NCBI GenBank assembly: GCA_024516035.1 | Contig: CM044961.1 | Coordinates: 18,171,374 to 18,235,373, forward strand | From: Bactericera cockerelli | Lineage: Eukaryota; Arthropoda; Insecta; Hemiptera; Triozidae | Length of the DNA: 64,000 bases | Direction: 5' to 3' | Shown here: positions 12,701-23,885 of the stretch, in pieces | How the letters are laid out: the number at the start of each line of letters is the position of its first letter | Position numbering within the stretch: position 1 is the stretch's first letter | Notes under the pieces: model-generated | The model's input: the letters and a program-made list of their open reading frames with translations, nothing else | Database searches by the model: none | Told to the model about the DNA's origin: nothing | Position numbers and translations under genes: made by a program

Positions 12701-15700
12701 TAGTACGCTCCCCCTCACCCCTCCCTCCCCTCACTCCTTGCTTCCCTAGTACTGCTCCCTCCCCTCACTCCTTGCTTCCCCTAGTACTGCTCCCTCCCCC
12801 TCTACTCTATCACTCCTTGCTTCCCTATTGCTCCCTACTGCTCCCTCCCCTCACTCCTTGCTTCCCCTAGTACTGCTCCCTCCCCTCACTCCTTGCTTCC
12901 CCCTAGTACTGCTCCCTCCCACTCACTCCTTGCTTCCCTAGTACTGCTCCCTCTCCTCACTCTATCACTCCTTGCTTCCCTAGTACTGCTCCCTCCCCTC
13001 ACTCCTAACTTCCCCTAGTACTGCCTCCCTCCCCTCACTCCTTGCTTCCCTAGTACTGCTCCCTCCCCTCACTCCTTGCTTCCCCCTAGTACTGCTCCCT
13101 CCCCTCACTCATCCTCCTTGCTTCCCTAGTACTGCTCCCTCCCTCACTCTATCACTCCTTGCTTCCCTAGTACTGCTCCCTCCCCTCACTCCTTGCTTCC
13201 CTAGTACTGCTCCCCTCCCCTCACTCCTTGCTTCCCTAGTACTGCTCCCTCCCCTCACTCCTTGCTTCCCTTAGTACTGCTCCCTCCCCTCACTCGTCAC
13301 TCCTTGCTTCCCTAGTACTGCTCCCTCCCCTCACTCTATCACTCCTTGCTTCCCTAGTACTGCTCCCCTCCCCTCACTCTATCACTCCTTGCTTCCCTAG
13401 TACTGCTCCCTCCCCTCACTCTATCACTCCTTGCTTCCCTAGTACTGCTCCCTCCCCTCACTCTATCACTCCTGCTTCCCTAGTACTGCTCCTCCCCTCA
13501 CTCCTTGCTTCCCTAGTACTGCTCCCTCTCCCACTCTATCACTCCTTGCTTCCCTAGTACTGCTCCCTCCCCTCCTCTATCACTCCTTGCTTCCCTAGTA
13601 CTGCTCCCTCCCTCATCTATCACTCCTTGCTTCCCTAGTACTGCTCCCTCCCCTCACTCTATCACTCCTTGCTTCCCTAGTACTGCTCCCTCCCCTCACT
13701 CATCACTCCTTGCTTCCCTAGTACTGCTCCCTCCCTCACTCTCCTCCTTGCTTCCCTAGTACTGCTCCCTCCCTCATCTTCTCCTTGCTTCCCTAGTACT
13801 GCTCCCTCCCTCACTCCTTGCTTCCCTATACTGCTCCCTCCCCTCACTCCTTGCTTCCCTAGTACTGCTCCCTCCCCTCACTCTATCACTCCTTGCTTCC
13901 CTAGTACTGCTCCCTCCCCTCACTCTATCACTCCTTGCTTCCCTAGTACTGCTCCCTCCCCACCTCACTCCTTGCTTCCCTATACTGCTCCCTCCCCTCA
14001 CTCCTGCTTCCCTAGTACTGCTCCCTCCCCTCACTCCTTGCTTCCCTAGTACTGCTCCTCCCCTCACTCTATCACTCCTTGCTTCCCTAGTACTGCTCCC
14101 TCCCCCTCACTCTATCACTCCTTGCTTCCTTAGTACTGCTCCCTCTCCTCACTCTATCACTCCTTGCTTCCCTAGTACTGCTCCCTCCTCCTCACTCTAT
14201 CACTCCTTGCTTCCCCTATACTGCTCCCTCCCCTCACTCCTTGCTTCCCTAGTACTGCTCCCTCCCTCACTCTATCACTCCTTGCTTCCCTATACTGCTC
14301 CCTCCCTCACCTATCACTCCTTGCTTCCTAGTACTGCTTCCCCTCCCCTCACTCCTATCACTCCTTCTTCCCCTAGTAAATGCTCCCTCCCCTCACTCTT
14401 CCTTGCTTCCCTAGTACTGCTCCCTCCCCTCATCACTCCTTGCTTCCCTAGTACTGCTCCCTCCCCTCACTCTATCACTCCTTGCTTCCCTAGTACTGCT
14501 CTCCTCCTCACTCTATCCTCCTTGCTTCCCAGTACCCCTCCCATACTTTGCTTCCCTAGTCTCTCCCTCCCCTCACTCTATCACTCCTTGCTTCCCTAGT
14601 ACTGCTCCCTCCCCTCACTCCTACTTCCCCTAGTACTGCTGCTCCCTCCCCTCACTCCTGCTTCCCTAGTACTGCTCCCTCCCCTCACTCAACTTGCTTC
14701 CCTAGTACTGCTCCCTCCCTCACTCTATCACTCCTTGCTTCCCTAGTACTGCTCCCTCCCCTCACTCCTTGCTTCCCTAGTACTGCTCCCCTCCCCTCAC
14801 TCTATCACTCCTTGCTTCCCTAGTACTGCTCCCCTCCCTCACTCTATCACTCTGCTTCCCAGTATGCTCCCTCCCCTCACCCTAGCTCCTAGTACGCTCC
14901 CTCCCTCACTTCCTTGCTTCCCTAGTACTGCTCCCTCCCCTCACTCTATCACTCCTTGCTTCCCTAGTACTGCCCCTCCCTCACTCTATCACTCCTTGCT
15001 TCCCTAGTACTGCTCCCTCCCCTCACTCATCACTCCTTGCTTCCTAACTGCTCCCTCCCTACTCCTGCTTCCCGATCGCTCCCCCCTCACTCCTTGCTTC
15101 CCTAGTACTGCTCCTCCCCTCACTTAACTCCTTGCTTCCCTAGTACTGCTCCCTCCCTCACTCCTTGCTTCCCTAGTACTGCTCCCTCCCTCACCTATCA
15201 CCCTTGCTCCCTAGTACTGCTCCCCCCTCACTCTATCACCCCCTTGCTTCCCTAAGTACTGCTCCCTCCCCTCACTCTATCACTCCTTGCTTCCCTAGTA
15301 CTCTCCCTCCTCCTTATCACTACCTTCTTCCGACTGCATTCCATGCCCTCACTCCTCTTTTAGTATGCTCCCCTCCTCACTCCTTTTCCCTAGTACCGCT
15401 CCCTCCCCTCACCTATCATCCTTCTCCTTACTCTCTCACACCTCACTCATCACTCCTTGTTCCTATATGTCCCCTTATCTACTTCCCATACCTCCTCCCA
15501 CTCTTCTTCCCAGTCTGCTTCCCATCTGATCTCCTTGCTTCCTAGTAAGCTCCCTCCCCTCAACTCGAACTTCTGTTTAGTTGCTCTCCCCACTCTATCA
15601 CTCCTTGCTTCCTAGACTCGTCCCTCCCTCCTCTATCACTCCTTGCTTTCCCCTAACTGCTCCCTCCTACTCTATCATCCTTGCTCTAGTACTGCTCTCC

Positions 15701-15780
15701 CCTACTTATCACTTTGCTTTCCTAGTCTGCTCCTCCCCTCACTCCTAGCTTCCCTAGTATGTGCTCTCTCACATACTTTT
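9716..15780 (+). repeat. CT-rich minisatellite, main block (about 6 kb)
   Basis: Same 34/42-bp units as 8620. From 9716 to about 12700 and after about 15040 the units are riddled with one-base deletions; from about 12720 to 15000 they are almost clean. All open frames (Pro/Ser/Leu-rich, or Gly/Arg/Glu-rich in antisense) are array artefacts. Confidence 0.95.
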
Positions 15781-16261
15781 CTTCTTTTTAACTGTCCCTC
15801 CCACAATCTATCACTCTCTCCCTTAACGGCTCCCTTCCCCTCATCCTGTTCATATGCTTCCTTCTCTATCACTCCTTCTTCCCTTACTTCCCCCCTCACT
15901 CTACATCCTTCTCTCTCTCCCTCTCCTCTCTTCACTCCTTGCTTCCCTCTCTCTCCCCTCCTCTACTTCCCTACTCTCCCTCCCTCACTCCTCTCCCTGT
16001 CTCTCCCTCTCCTCTCTCACCTCCTTCTCCTCTCTCCCTCCCCTCATCTCTCACTCTCTCTTCCTCTCCCTCCCCTCTACTCTCACTCCTCCCTCCACTT
16101 CGCTCCCTTCACTCTATCACTCCTCTCCCTTCTCTCCCTCACCCCTCACTCTTCTCTCCTTCTCCTTATACTCCCCTCTCCTCCTCTCACCCTTCTTCCC
16201 ATCTCTCTCCCCCTCACTCTCTCCTCCTTCCTTCCCATACTCTCTCTCTCAAACACTCACT
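15781..16261 (+). repeat. Decayed CT-rich continuation
   Basis: Units dissolve into ctctctccctcccctc-like sequence; the period is no longer readable. Confidence 0.85.
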
Positions 16262-16600
16262 TTTTAATGACTCCTTGATCCCTATGTATTGAATATAGCG
16301 TCTCGATTATTCCATCTAATCATACCATCTTCGGCTATTGATGCTGATACGTAGGAGCTCAGCTCACCTATAATGACTTGGCTTCTCCTTTAGGACTGTG
16401 CCTCCCCTCACTCTAGCAATCGTCTTACACATGCCTAGTACTTTCCTCCTGATGAATTCTTTCTTTAGTGCACGCTAGCAATTATATAAAATCATTATTC
16501 CATGGCCTGTTCTCTTCTATTAATAATTTACCAGAAACAAATTTTTTCCCTTTTCTTTTTTTCTCCCATCAATTTTTTCCTTTTGTATCCCTTTCTTTCC
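16262..16600 (+). repeat. Degraded copy of the array's right flank
   Basis: Parallels 17830-18270 in order: tgtattgaata, atctaat, tgatgctgat, ataatgacttg, ctttaggac, cacatgcctag, tataaaatcattat, attaataatttacc. CT-rich words are interspersed (cctcccctcactcta). Same blended character as 9127-9715. Confidence 0.7.
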
Positions 16601-17373
16601 TTGTTTCTTCTGTCTACTATACCTTCTACAACTTTCTTCTCTCAACACGCCTACCTTCAATTCCTCCTATATTTTTTTTATTCCTCTCTTCCCCTTTCTC
16701 AACACACTTCCCCGTTTTGCTTTCTTTTCCCCGCAAAAGTTTAGCTTTCCCGAGAAGTTTTGGGAGTTCCGTGTGCGGCGGGATTCGAAAGAATGGAAAA
16801 GTTAGAGGGTAGCGTCGACGACGCTATTCGGAAAAGTGGAAAAAGTTTGAGAGTTGAAGAGGAGTGTGGGAAGGAGAGGGGGGGGGAAGGAGAGGGGATG
16901 AGGCCGCACGTTGTGGCTGAGTGGGATGCAAGAGGTGACTCGCTTTAGTTTGACTTTTCGGAAGAAAGAGATTTTCATGCTCGAGCGGAATTCTTAAGCC
17001 TTCCTTGAGAAAAATAGATCCTCAAAGCTGGCTTTTTGTAGATACATAATACATACAGTTAAGTATGTTGTGAGAGAACATAATTGATTTTAACTTATGT
17101 ACATTTACATGAAGTTGGTTTTCAACTTCAACGCTTTCGACTGCTGACTTAACTTGGACTTAGATATTGTAGGACATTATATAAAAGGTGAAGAAAACAA
17201 ATACTATTGAACTTACTTTTTTTTTGGAAAAACAGTCCCTCCCGACAACAATGTCGATGAAGGTTCACCTAATACCTCTAACAGGAGTAGTTCTACGTCA
17301 TTGCCTAGGTGTATAGTTCCTTCTTATGACGTACTACTTACTACTCCTTACTTCCCAACTCAATCTTTACATT
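16601..17373. other. No gene seen
   Basis: Pyrimidine-rich, then a moderately GC-rich stretch (16740-16945) with a 62-codon frame. No domain or splice structure supports it. Confidence 0.4.
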
Positions 17374-17429
17374 CTCTCTTCCTCTCTCTCTCTCTCGTCT
17401 CTTTCTCTCTCGTCTCTCTCCTCTCTCTC

Positions 17430-17461
<32 letters not shown>

Positions 17462-17774
17462 CTCCTCTCTCTCCTCTCCTCTCTCTCTCTCTCCTCTCTC
17501 TCTCTCCTCTCTCTCTCCTCTCTCTCACTCTCACTCTCTCTCCCCTCCTCACTCTCTCTCACTCTCTCCTCCCCTCTCACTCTCGCTCACTCTCTCTCAC
17601 TCACTACACTCTCTCTCTCTCCTCTCTCTCACTCTCTCTCTTACCTCTCTCTCTCTCTCACTCTCTCTCTCTCCCCTCTCACTCTCTCTCCCCTCTCACT
17701 CACTCTCTCTCTCTCTCTCCCCCTCCACTCTCGCTCGCTCACTCTCTCTCACTCACTCACTCACTCTCTCTCCC
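17374..17774 (+). repeat. (CT)n microsatellite
   Basis: Nearly pure ctctctctc with cctc and cactctc variants. All Ser/Leu- and Arg/Glu-rich frames are artefacts. Confidence 0.97.
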
Positions 17775-19049
17775 AAACACATTCTGCAAGACATAATATT
17801 GTAAAGTGATTAAGTGACTCCTTTGTATCCTGGTTACAGGATGATTGTATTGAATAATAGAAACGTTAGCTACGTATGTATATCTCATCTAATAATAGAT
17901 ATCCGATCTCGGAACATATTTGATGCTGATGAGTGAGGAAGGGTCAGAGCGGAAGTACCGGATATAGTGACTTGAAGAAACCATCAATTCAATACTCTTT
18001 AAGGACAGGGTGTTGCTCTCCCGTCATCAGAATCGTGCTGATACACATGACTAGCTCAACACCAGCACTCCGGGGCTGCAGATTCTTTTCTTATGTCACG
18101 GGTAGGAATGTTAGGATAATATAAAATCATTATGACACTGCAGGCTATAGGGGAAGCTGTTGTTTTGAAAAGAAATTAATAAATTTACCTAGAGAACAAA
18201 TGGCTTTAAAAGCGTTTATCCAAAATTAAATTAAAAATTGGTGATGAGTGTTTCAATAATTTTTTTTCCTCTTTTACTCAGACTTAAGCATCGCATTGTT
18301 GTCCACTCAGTACGCTCTCAGTTTTGATATGACAAGGACTTGGATCAGACGTAGGGTTCATGTCATAACATCAAGAGATAGTGCACTTTACTCATTAGAT
18401 AAGAGACAGGGGTTTGTTTAGTGTCACAGGAGGATTCCTGTTATCACTGCTTCTTATCATGTGTCTATTTTGAGGGCTCAGAAAACAATAAGATGGAAGC
18501 TGTCTTCAAGATATGAACAAGACAGAGTCAACAGCGGAAAAAAAGTTTTTGTCTCTGTTTCCACAGATGAAATAACGAGAAGTATTCAAGATACCTTGGC
18601 CTTGGAATGAGGTTATTTGGATTGTAGAGCGAACAATTAACCTCAGATCATTAAGACAGCGGTAGAATCGTAACCTGGAGGTCATTGGTTCAAGTCCCAT
18701 GGCGTATTTTCATAAAGGTTATATAATAATTATAATATCATGACAACCTTTGGAAGAAACCTAGAACGACCAATTAAAAGGAATTTGAATCGTGCTGAGA
18801 ATTGCTCGTCACAAAAGGGCTACCTTTTTCCCTTTAGAATAGGTATTTTGTTATTGTACCTATTGGTACACGTATAAAAGTACTGGATTTGGAAATCTAG
18901 TCCCCAGATTCGGTTTCCACCGACTTTAAACCCCAAAACTTTAAATTAATTTCAAAGAAAAAATAACTAAGTTTATATTCCTCATAGAATTCTTCCTAAA
19001 AAAAGAACAGATGTGCAGTTGACCTTTACACTAAAGAGAGCTCTCTTTA
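17775..19049. other. Unique sequence with a tRNA-like SINE head
   Basis: Contains the clean right flank of the CT array (17800-18270) and, at about 18640-18705, an S1-type head fragment (gtaacctggaggtcattggt followed by tcaagtccc). No gene is supported. Confidence 0.5.
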
Positions 19050-19300
19050 GCCAGCGTCCCGTCGCGTCGATGCGATGGCACGATGACTACACAAAAGTTT
19101 TCGGTCTGTCACTGAAGTTAAGTAACGTCCAGCGGGGTAAGGACTTGAATAAGTGACCAGTAAAATTCAAACTCTCGTGATACTGATGGCTATTTCACTA
19201 TTACCTCACCCAGTCTGGGTGAGGTTATAGTGGGTAGCTGGTTTTGAGAGTTTCCAGCGAATGGAGGGTAAAACTTTCATCTCAAATGACCTAGATGTTA
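19050..19300 (+). mobile_element. 5S rRNA-derived SINE
   Basis: Starts agccagcgtcccgtcgcgtc (5S-like 5' end), then tctgtcactgaagttaagta and ggacttgaataagtgacc, followed by gtctgggtgaggttatagtg and a tail that diverges after gagggtaaaac. Confidence 0.8.
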
Positions 19301-21306
19301 GAGAGAAGTTTTTTTGTTCGCTCAGAACATTGCTTCTGGGACCACAAAATATTTGCCAGCACTACAACAGAATTTTTAATTTCAGAATGCAGCACAGAGA
19401 TAATATGAATTTAGGTACCCCTCATAGAGCCTGATTAGGGTTCATTCCCTGGCCTCTCTCTCTCTATAGCCCCTGAGACTGACATAGGAGAGGGTATATG
19501 GTGACATTGAATTGATTACAGAACATTGCAATGAGCCTTATCTCTATGATAAAATGCATCTCTTATGAAAATGACAGGGTTTAAACTGTTTAAAGCAATG
19601 CAACTAGCAACTTATTTTTCAATTACTTGACAATTTAATATGCCCAGCTTGATGATCTCACACTGGTTAGTGATGAAATTTAGCAGTTCTTTCAGCCATG
19701 CAAGTATCCACAATTCCACACCTGATGATACGTACCTGAATAAATATGTGCCTGGACTGGAAAACAGAACCTTTACTCTCAGTACATAGCACAGAGATAC
19801 ATACAACTAAATTCTCATTCACAAACTTATGTCCATACAAGTGTAAAATGAACTAAATTTTTAATTAAGAGATTGGAGGGATACAAATTTCAAAACAACA
19901 AGAAAACCACAGCATATTAGAGTCAAACGACCACTGTGATCAAGAATTTGCATTTAATACAGGCAGACTCAGATAGTGACTACAAGAGAGGAGCTTAGAA
20001 ACCAAGTGAGCATCTGTGTAGAGGCCATAGTTCAAATCAAAATAGGTATGGGTTAGCAATAATTTACTCAAGTTCAAGTAGTTGATCTCTGAGCTCTTCA
20101 TAATTAAAATAGAAAGGTTCATAACATCCTAGACAGGTCTGAAAATGAGAGACAATTAAAGAAACTGTAGACAGTAGAAGAGACTGAGATTTGATTATCA
20201 AGTGCTTGGGTAAATCTAAAATACTTTTCTGGAATTTGACAGATAGGGTCCTTGGTACAGCATGACAGAAAATTCCACTTGATTTCTACATTCAATATAT
20301 CATCTTCTATCATGGAAATTTTGTTGACATTAGCAATTGTAGCTTTGAGAGGTCACCTATTGTGGCCCACCCAAATCATAACTCAAGTGGACATTACTTT
20401 ACTTAAAGAGGATTTACAAGAACTGATGTCTGATCAGGAAGCTTTTAGCACAGCCTCAGTCATTGGTACTTACATTGTATACCTATGTATTGTTAATAGT
20501 AGTCTAGAATGTCAACTCTCGACCATTTTTTTGAAAAATTCACAGAGGAGGAAAAATTGTCTAGCTCTGACATCCCTAGTTTTGGGTAAAAAGTTACATA
20601 ACAATTTCTATGTGGTGAAACACAAGGTCTCTTTACATTTTTGTGACGAAGCCTTGTTCAGGAGACTGACAAAAAGGTGCACAATAACTTCAGAAGGTGC
20701 ACAAAATACACAAAAGTTCAATTTTGGGGTAGGTATTTCTTGTTTTTTCAAAATCTTCAGTTATCTTGTATAACTTAACAGATATCAAAAAAAATTCTCA
20801 AACTTTGATTCCTGATATTTTTCACTTCTTGGAAAAATTGCTTTTAGAGCCCATTCCCAATTTTACCACAAAGCAGGTGTTTTTTCTGCTTGCTCTGGTG
20901 GCAATACATTTCAAATGAGACTCTCTGCATTGAAGAGCAGAGTAAACACCCCGCTTCAATGGGAACACTCTCATTTAGAATGTCTGCTACATACTGCTGA
21001 TGGGCAATGGGCTTTTGGGGTTTTGGAAGGGAAATTTCTCCAAACATCAAAAATTCCAGAAATCAAATTAAAAAATGTTTATTTTGGGTTTATTTTAAAA
21101 ATGTTTAGTCATACCAGCTTTATATTTATTACCTTCAGTTCACAAGATAATTCATAATCAAGGTTCTAAGGGGCCAATAATGTCAACGTAGATAACTACC
21201 TAGAAAATGGACTTTTGAGTGTTTCTTTTTTAATTATTGCACTCCTCATCATGACCAAATACTACAGTATTAAATATGTCGTGTAAACTAGACATATACC
21301 ACATCT
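19301..21306. other. Unassigned region with a 173-codon open frame
   Basis: The plus frame 20252-20773 and the minus frame 20844-21050 are open, but neither shows a domain I recognise with confidence. The latter has a Cys-rich tail (GCLLCSSMQRVSFEMYC) loosely like the terminal zinc finger of piggyBac transposases. Decayed transposon sequence is likely. Confidence 0.35.
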
Positions 21307-21310
21307 TTAA

Positions 21311-21460
21311 CACTTAGACGACCGGCATGGTTTTTTGTGAATTCTCTTGTGGGACCGGCGATAATACGGCTCTCCGACATTGTGTACCACCGGTGGTACA
21401 CCCGGTCCATTCCGTACGAACGTGCGTGTACCACCGGTGGTACACCCGGTTGTCTAAGTG
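21311..21460. mobile_element. piggyBac-type MITE, copy 1
   Basis: Flanked on both sides by TTAA (21307-21310 and 21461-21464). Ends cacttagacgaccgg and ccggttgtctaagtg are a 15-bp inverted repeat with one mismatch. The interior holds two copies of the perfect palindrome gtgtaccaccggtggtacac. Confidence 0.88.
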
Positions 21461-21464
21461 TTAA

Positions 21465-22221
21465 AGTCATTGAAATTGACAAGCTAGCCAAGCTGTTCTG
21501 CATTTGCAGAGCTGCACTTATTTAAGGTCCCCCCATCTACATTTTATTTTACATTGTAAATATGTGATTAATCCACTAAGAAATAAAAGTAATTAAACAT
21601 TGATGAACCTCAAATACAAAGAATAAGGGACAAATGATAAAACATGATTTAATTTAGGATAAGCCAGACTATCCCTCAAGTTGGGCTTTGTGTGCCCATA
21701 ATCAGTTCAAACTCTTCTGGGTTGAGGGAGGTGACTTGATGGACTCTGACTCAACTTGAGTCTGACTTATCTTAAATTGTATCCTTGTGCACCAACACCT
21801 AAAAATTAAATGTGGATTCTTGTAAAATTCTAATAAATTTTAACATTCAATACACAAGAAACACCTGACTAGAAGCAAAGACAAAGTTCTTTTCCTTTTC
21901 AAGAAGTGAATAAAAAAAAGACCTACAAATTCAAGCAAAAGAAAGTGGAGTATTTGTTGAGAATTTCATACCTTAATAAAAAGCTTTTCCTCTTATCTTC
22001 TGGTTTTGGTTCTATTTGTGTATTGATTTAGCACTGAAGTTATTCCAGGGTAAACACTTTATGACTCATTTGCGTTCCTGTCTCCAAGGTGCAAAATGTA
22101 TGAAAATTAGTTAAAATAAAACTAACGTACAATAAAAGACTATCTGTAGGTTTCAATAAGAAATTTAACTAGATAACTACATAAGATCTATCAAGAAAAT
22201 GCAACCAAAAATTCTTATATT
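21465..22221. other. No gene seen
   Basis: AT-rich anonymous sequence. Confidence 0.45.
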
Positions 22222-22500
22222 TTATTTTAAAACACCTTTACACTCTTCAAAACTTGAATGCTCCTCACTACGAACGCGCCCGCTACGAAGTGCAAACTCA
22301 AACTGATGATGAGAAGATGGGATGGGAAGTGCATGCTGCTTATGTTTGTGAACTGCCTTTTTGAAAAGTCCGAGATATCTGTGGACTTTTACTATACCGG
22401 GTGGGTTATCTTGAGCGATTAGAAATACACTATCAATAAAACTCCGTGTACATATTTCCTGACGGTTGAAAAATCTGTCATAATATATACTCTTTCTTAG
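22222..22500 (-). CDS. Possible terminal exon of an unidentified gene
   Basis: The minus-strand frame reads EICTRSFIDSVFLIAQDNPP, GIVKVHRYLGLFKKAVHKHK, then HALPIPSSHHQFEFALRSGR, and stops just before taaaataaaatataag. The composition is more protein-like than neighbouring frames and a possible acceptor (aaccgtcag) precedes the Glu codon. No upstream exon is visible: a MITE starts at 22500 and TMEM104 lies beyond. It could be a mobile-element remnant. No function is claimed. Confidence 0.3.
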   Translation of the reverse strand, partial: LRKSIYYDRFFNRQEICTRSFIDSVFLIAQDNPPGIVKVHRYLGLFKKAVHKHKQHALPIPSSHHQFEFALRSGRVRSEEHSSFEECKGVLK

Positions 22501-22603
22501 GGCGGAATTAATAGACAACATCAATAACTTAAGTCGTTGGTAAGTGTTGGTTTTCCCTATCTTACACAGTACGCATTCGGTGACTTAGCGCCACAGAGGT
22601 ATT
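22500..22603. mobile_element. Harbinger-type MITE, 3'-truncated
   Basis: Preceded by tta; starts gggcggaattaatagacaac and follows the family consensus until cagaggt, where it gives way to an (ata)n run. It lacks the second terminal repeat. Confidence 0.85.
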
Positions 22604-22809
22604 AATAATAATAATAATAATAATGCTTTTTCATTGTGTTATTATGTCACAATTTTAGTGGGTAGCGTAGAATCATAGGACTTTACCACTTTAATTTACA
22701 ATATCTTGTATTATTTTTTTTTGCCTATGATTCTGCCACTGGTCGCTGCTTCACATCAAAGCAGCTACTCATTTTTCCTCACGAGGTATGAGTGGACCCC
22801 GAACATCCA

Positions 22810-22912
22810 AGTACAGAGCAGAAAAAATCCTCCCCCGCTGGGAATCGAACCCAGGTCACCATGTGTGCAATGCCTAGCGCGCTAACTCACTCTGCCACAG
22901 TGACTACTTAAT
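22810..22912 (-). mobile_element. tRNA-derived SINE head (family S3)
   Basis: On the minus strand gtcactgtggcagagtgagt and cctgggttcgattcccagcg give A- and B-box-like motifs. It resembles the head at 28566. The acceptor stem does not close, so it is not called a tRNA gene. Confidence 0.6.
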
Positions 22913-22953
22913 GTACATAATATAATTTGTATTGTATAAAAAACTAAAACTTA

Positions 22954-23078
22954 GGGCGGAATTAATAGACAACATCAATAACTTAAGTCGTTGGTAAGTG
23001 TCGATTTTCCTATCTACACAGTACGCAATCGTGACTTAGCGCCACAGAGTATTACAAAAACGTCTATTAATTCCGCCC
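22954..23078. mobile_element. Harbinger-type MITE, left member of an inverted pair
   Basis: 125 bp with tta on both sides. Ends gggcggaattaatagac and gtctattaattccgccc. The interior reads aacatcaataacttaagtcg on the left side. Confidence 0.92.
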
Positions 23079-23095
23079 TTAGTTTATGATTTTAA

Positions 23096-23224
23096 GGGCG
23101 GAATTAATAGACGTTTTTGTAATACCTCTGTGGCACTAAGTCAGGGATTGCGTACTGTGTAAGATAGGGAAAACCGACACTTACCAACGACTTAAGTTAT
23201 TGATGTTGTCTATTAATTCCGCCC
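23096..23224. mobile_element. Harbinger-type MITE, right member of an inverted pair
   Basis: 129 bp with taa on both sides. Same element as 22954 but inverted, 17 bp away, so the two together form a near-perfect palindrome of about 270 bp. Confidence 0.92.
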
Positions 23225-23840
23225 TAAGAGTTTTTTTTTATTGAACAAAAACAGTATGGACATCTTCTTAGAATTGAGTGAAAATCAAGTTTACGACGCG
23301 CGATGTCACAAAGGAAAATGAAAAATCTTATAGTTTACCTTTGAGTAATACGGTCTTGTGTTTAGTGTGAGTCTTCCTACTGTTATTAATCTTGAAAAAT
23401 ATCAATAACTACCTAGTACCTACCAACCCATAATAAGCCAAATTTATTCCAAGAACTTCGGTGTTTGGCAATCGATATCAATCGCCGCTATCCGCCACTG
23501 GCGTCTCCTCTAAATTCTATATTCAAAAATCTGTGTTAACACCTTAGAGATCTGTGATTTCCCCTCTTTTCTTGTATTCAAATCAGCTGCTCATTTCAAT
23601 CAGCTGAGAATTGATTACAAATTTTGATAAGCACGGTTAGACGGCAAAACAAAAGCTTTTGAAATCACTTTTTATCAGTAATCAGACAGAAGGAATTCAG
23701 ATGAGCAGACTGAACGTAGCCTTTGCGAAGAAAGTATTGTGGTATTTTTCTTCAGCTCGTGTGAAAAAATTAATATTCCAAATTCAATTTTCTTTGATAA
23801 ATCTTATAATTAAGCGGGTCAAGTAGTGTGTTCTGTGGGG
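23225..23840 (+). promoter_or_regulatory. Presumed promoter and 5' UTR region of TMEM104
   Basis: This lies between the palindromic MITE pair and the TMEM104 start codon. No TATA box, initiator or CpG-rich block is convincing by eye, and no transcription start can be placed. It is assigned only by position. Confidence 0.3.
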
Positions 23841-23885
23841 ATGGCGGAGGCGGAGTATGCAATAGTGGATAAGTATTCCACTTCG
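23841..23885 (+). CDS. TMEM104: TMEM104 coding exon 1
   Basis: Encodes residues 1-15 and ends at TCG|gtaagt, phase 0. It is a short hydrophilic cytosolic N-terminus with a tyrosine-containing stretch. The ATG follows GGGG, an acceptable initiation context. Confidence 0.8.

Noticed and set aside
16760..16948. 62-codon frame in a GC-richer patch
   Set aside because: No domain, no splice sites, and it adjoins a probable assembly artefact.
20252..20773. 173-codon frame as a gene
   Set aside because: No recognisable domain, AT-driven composition, no splice or promoter support; probably decayed transposon or chance.
20844..21050. piggyBac transposase zinc-finger tail next to the piggyBac MITE
   Set aside because: Cys spacing is only loosely similar and no catalytic region is visible, so I did not call it.
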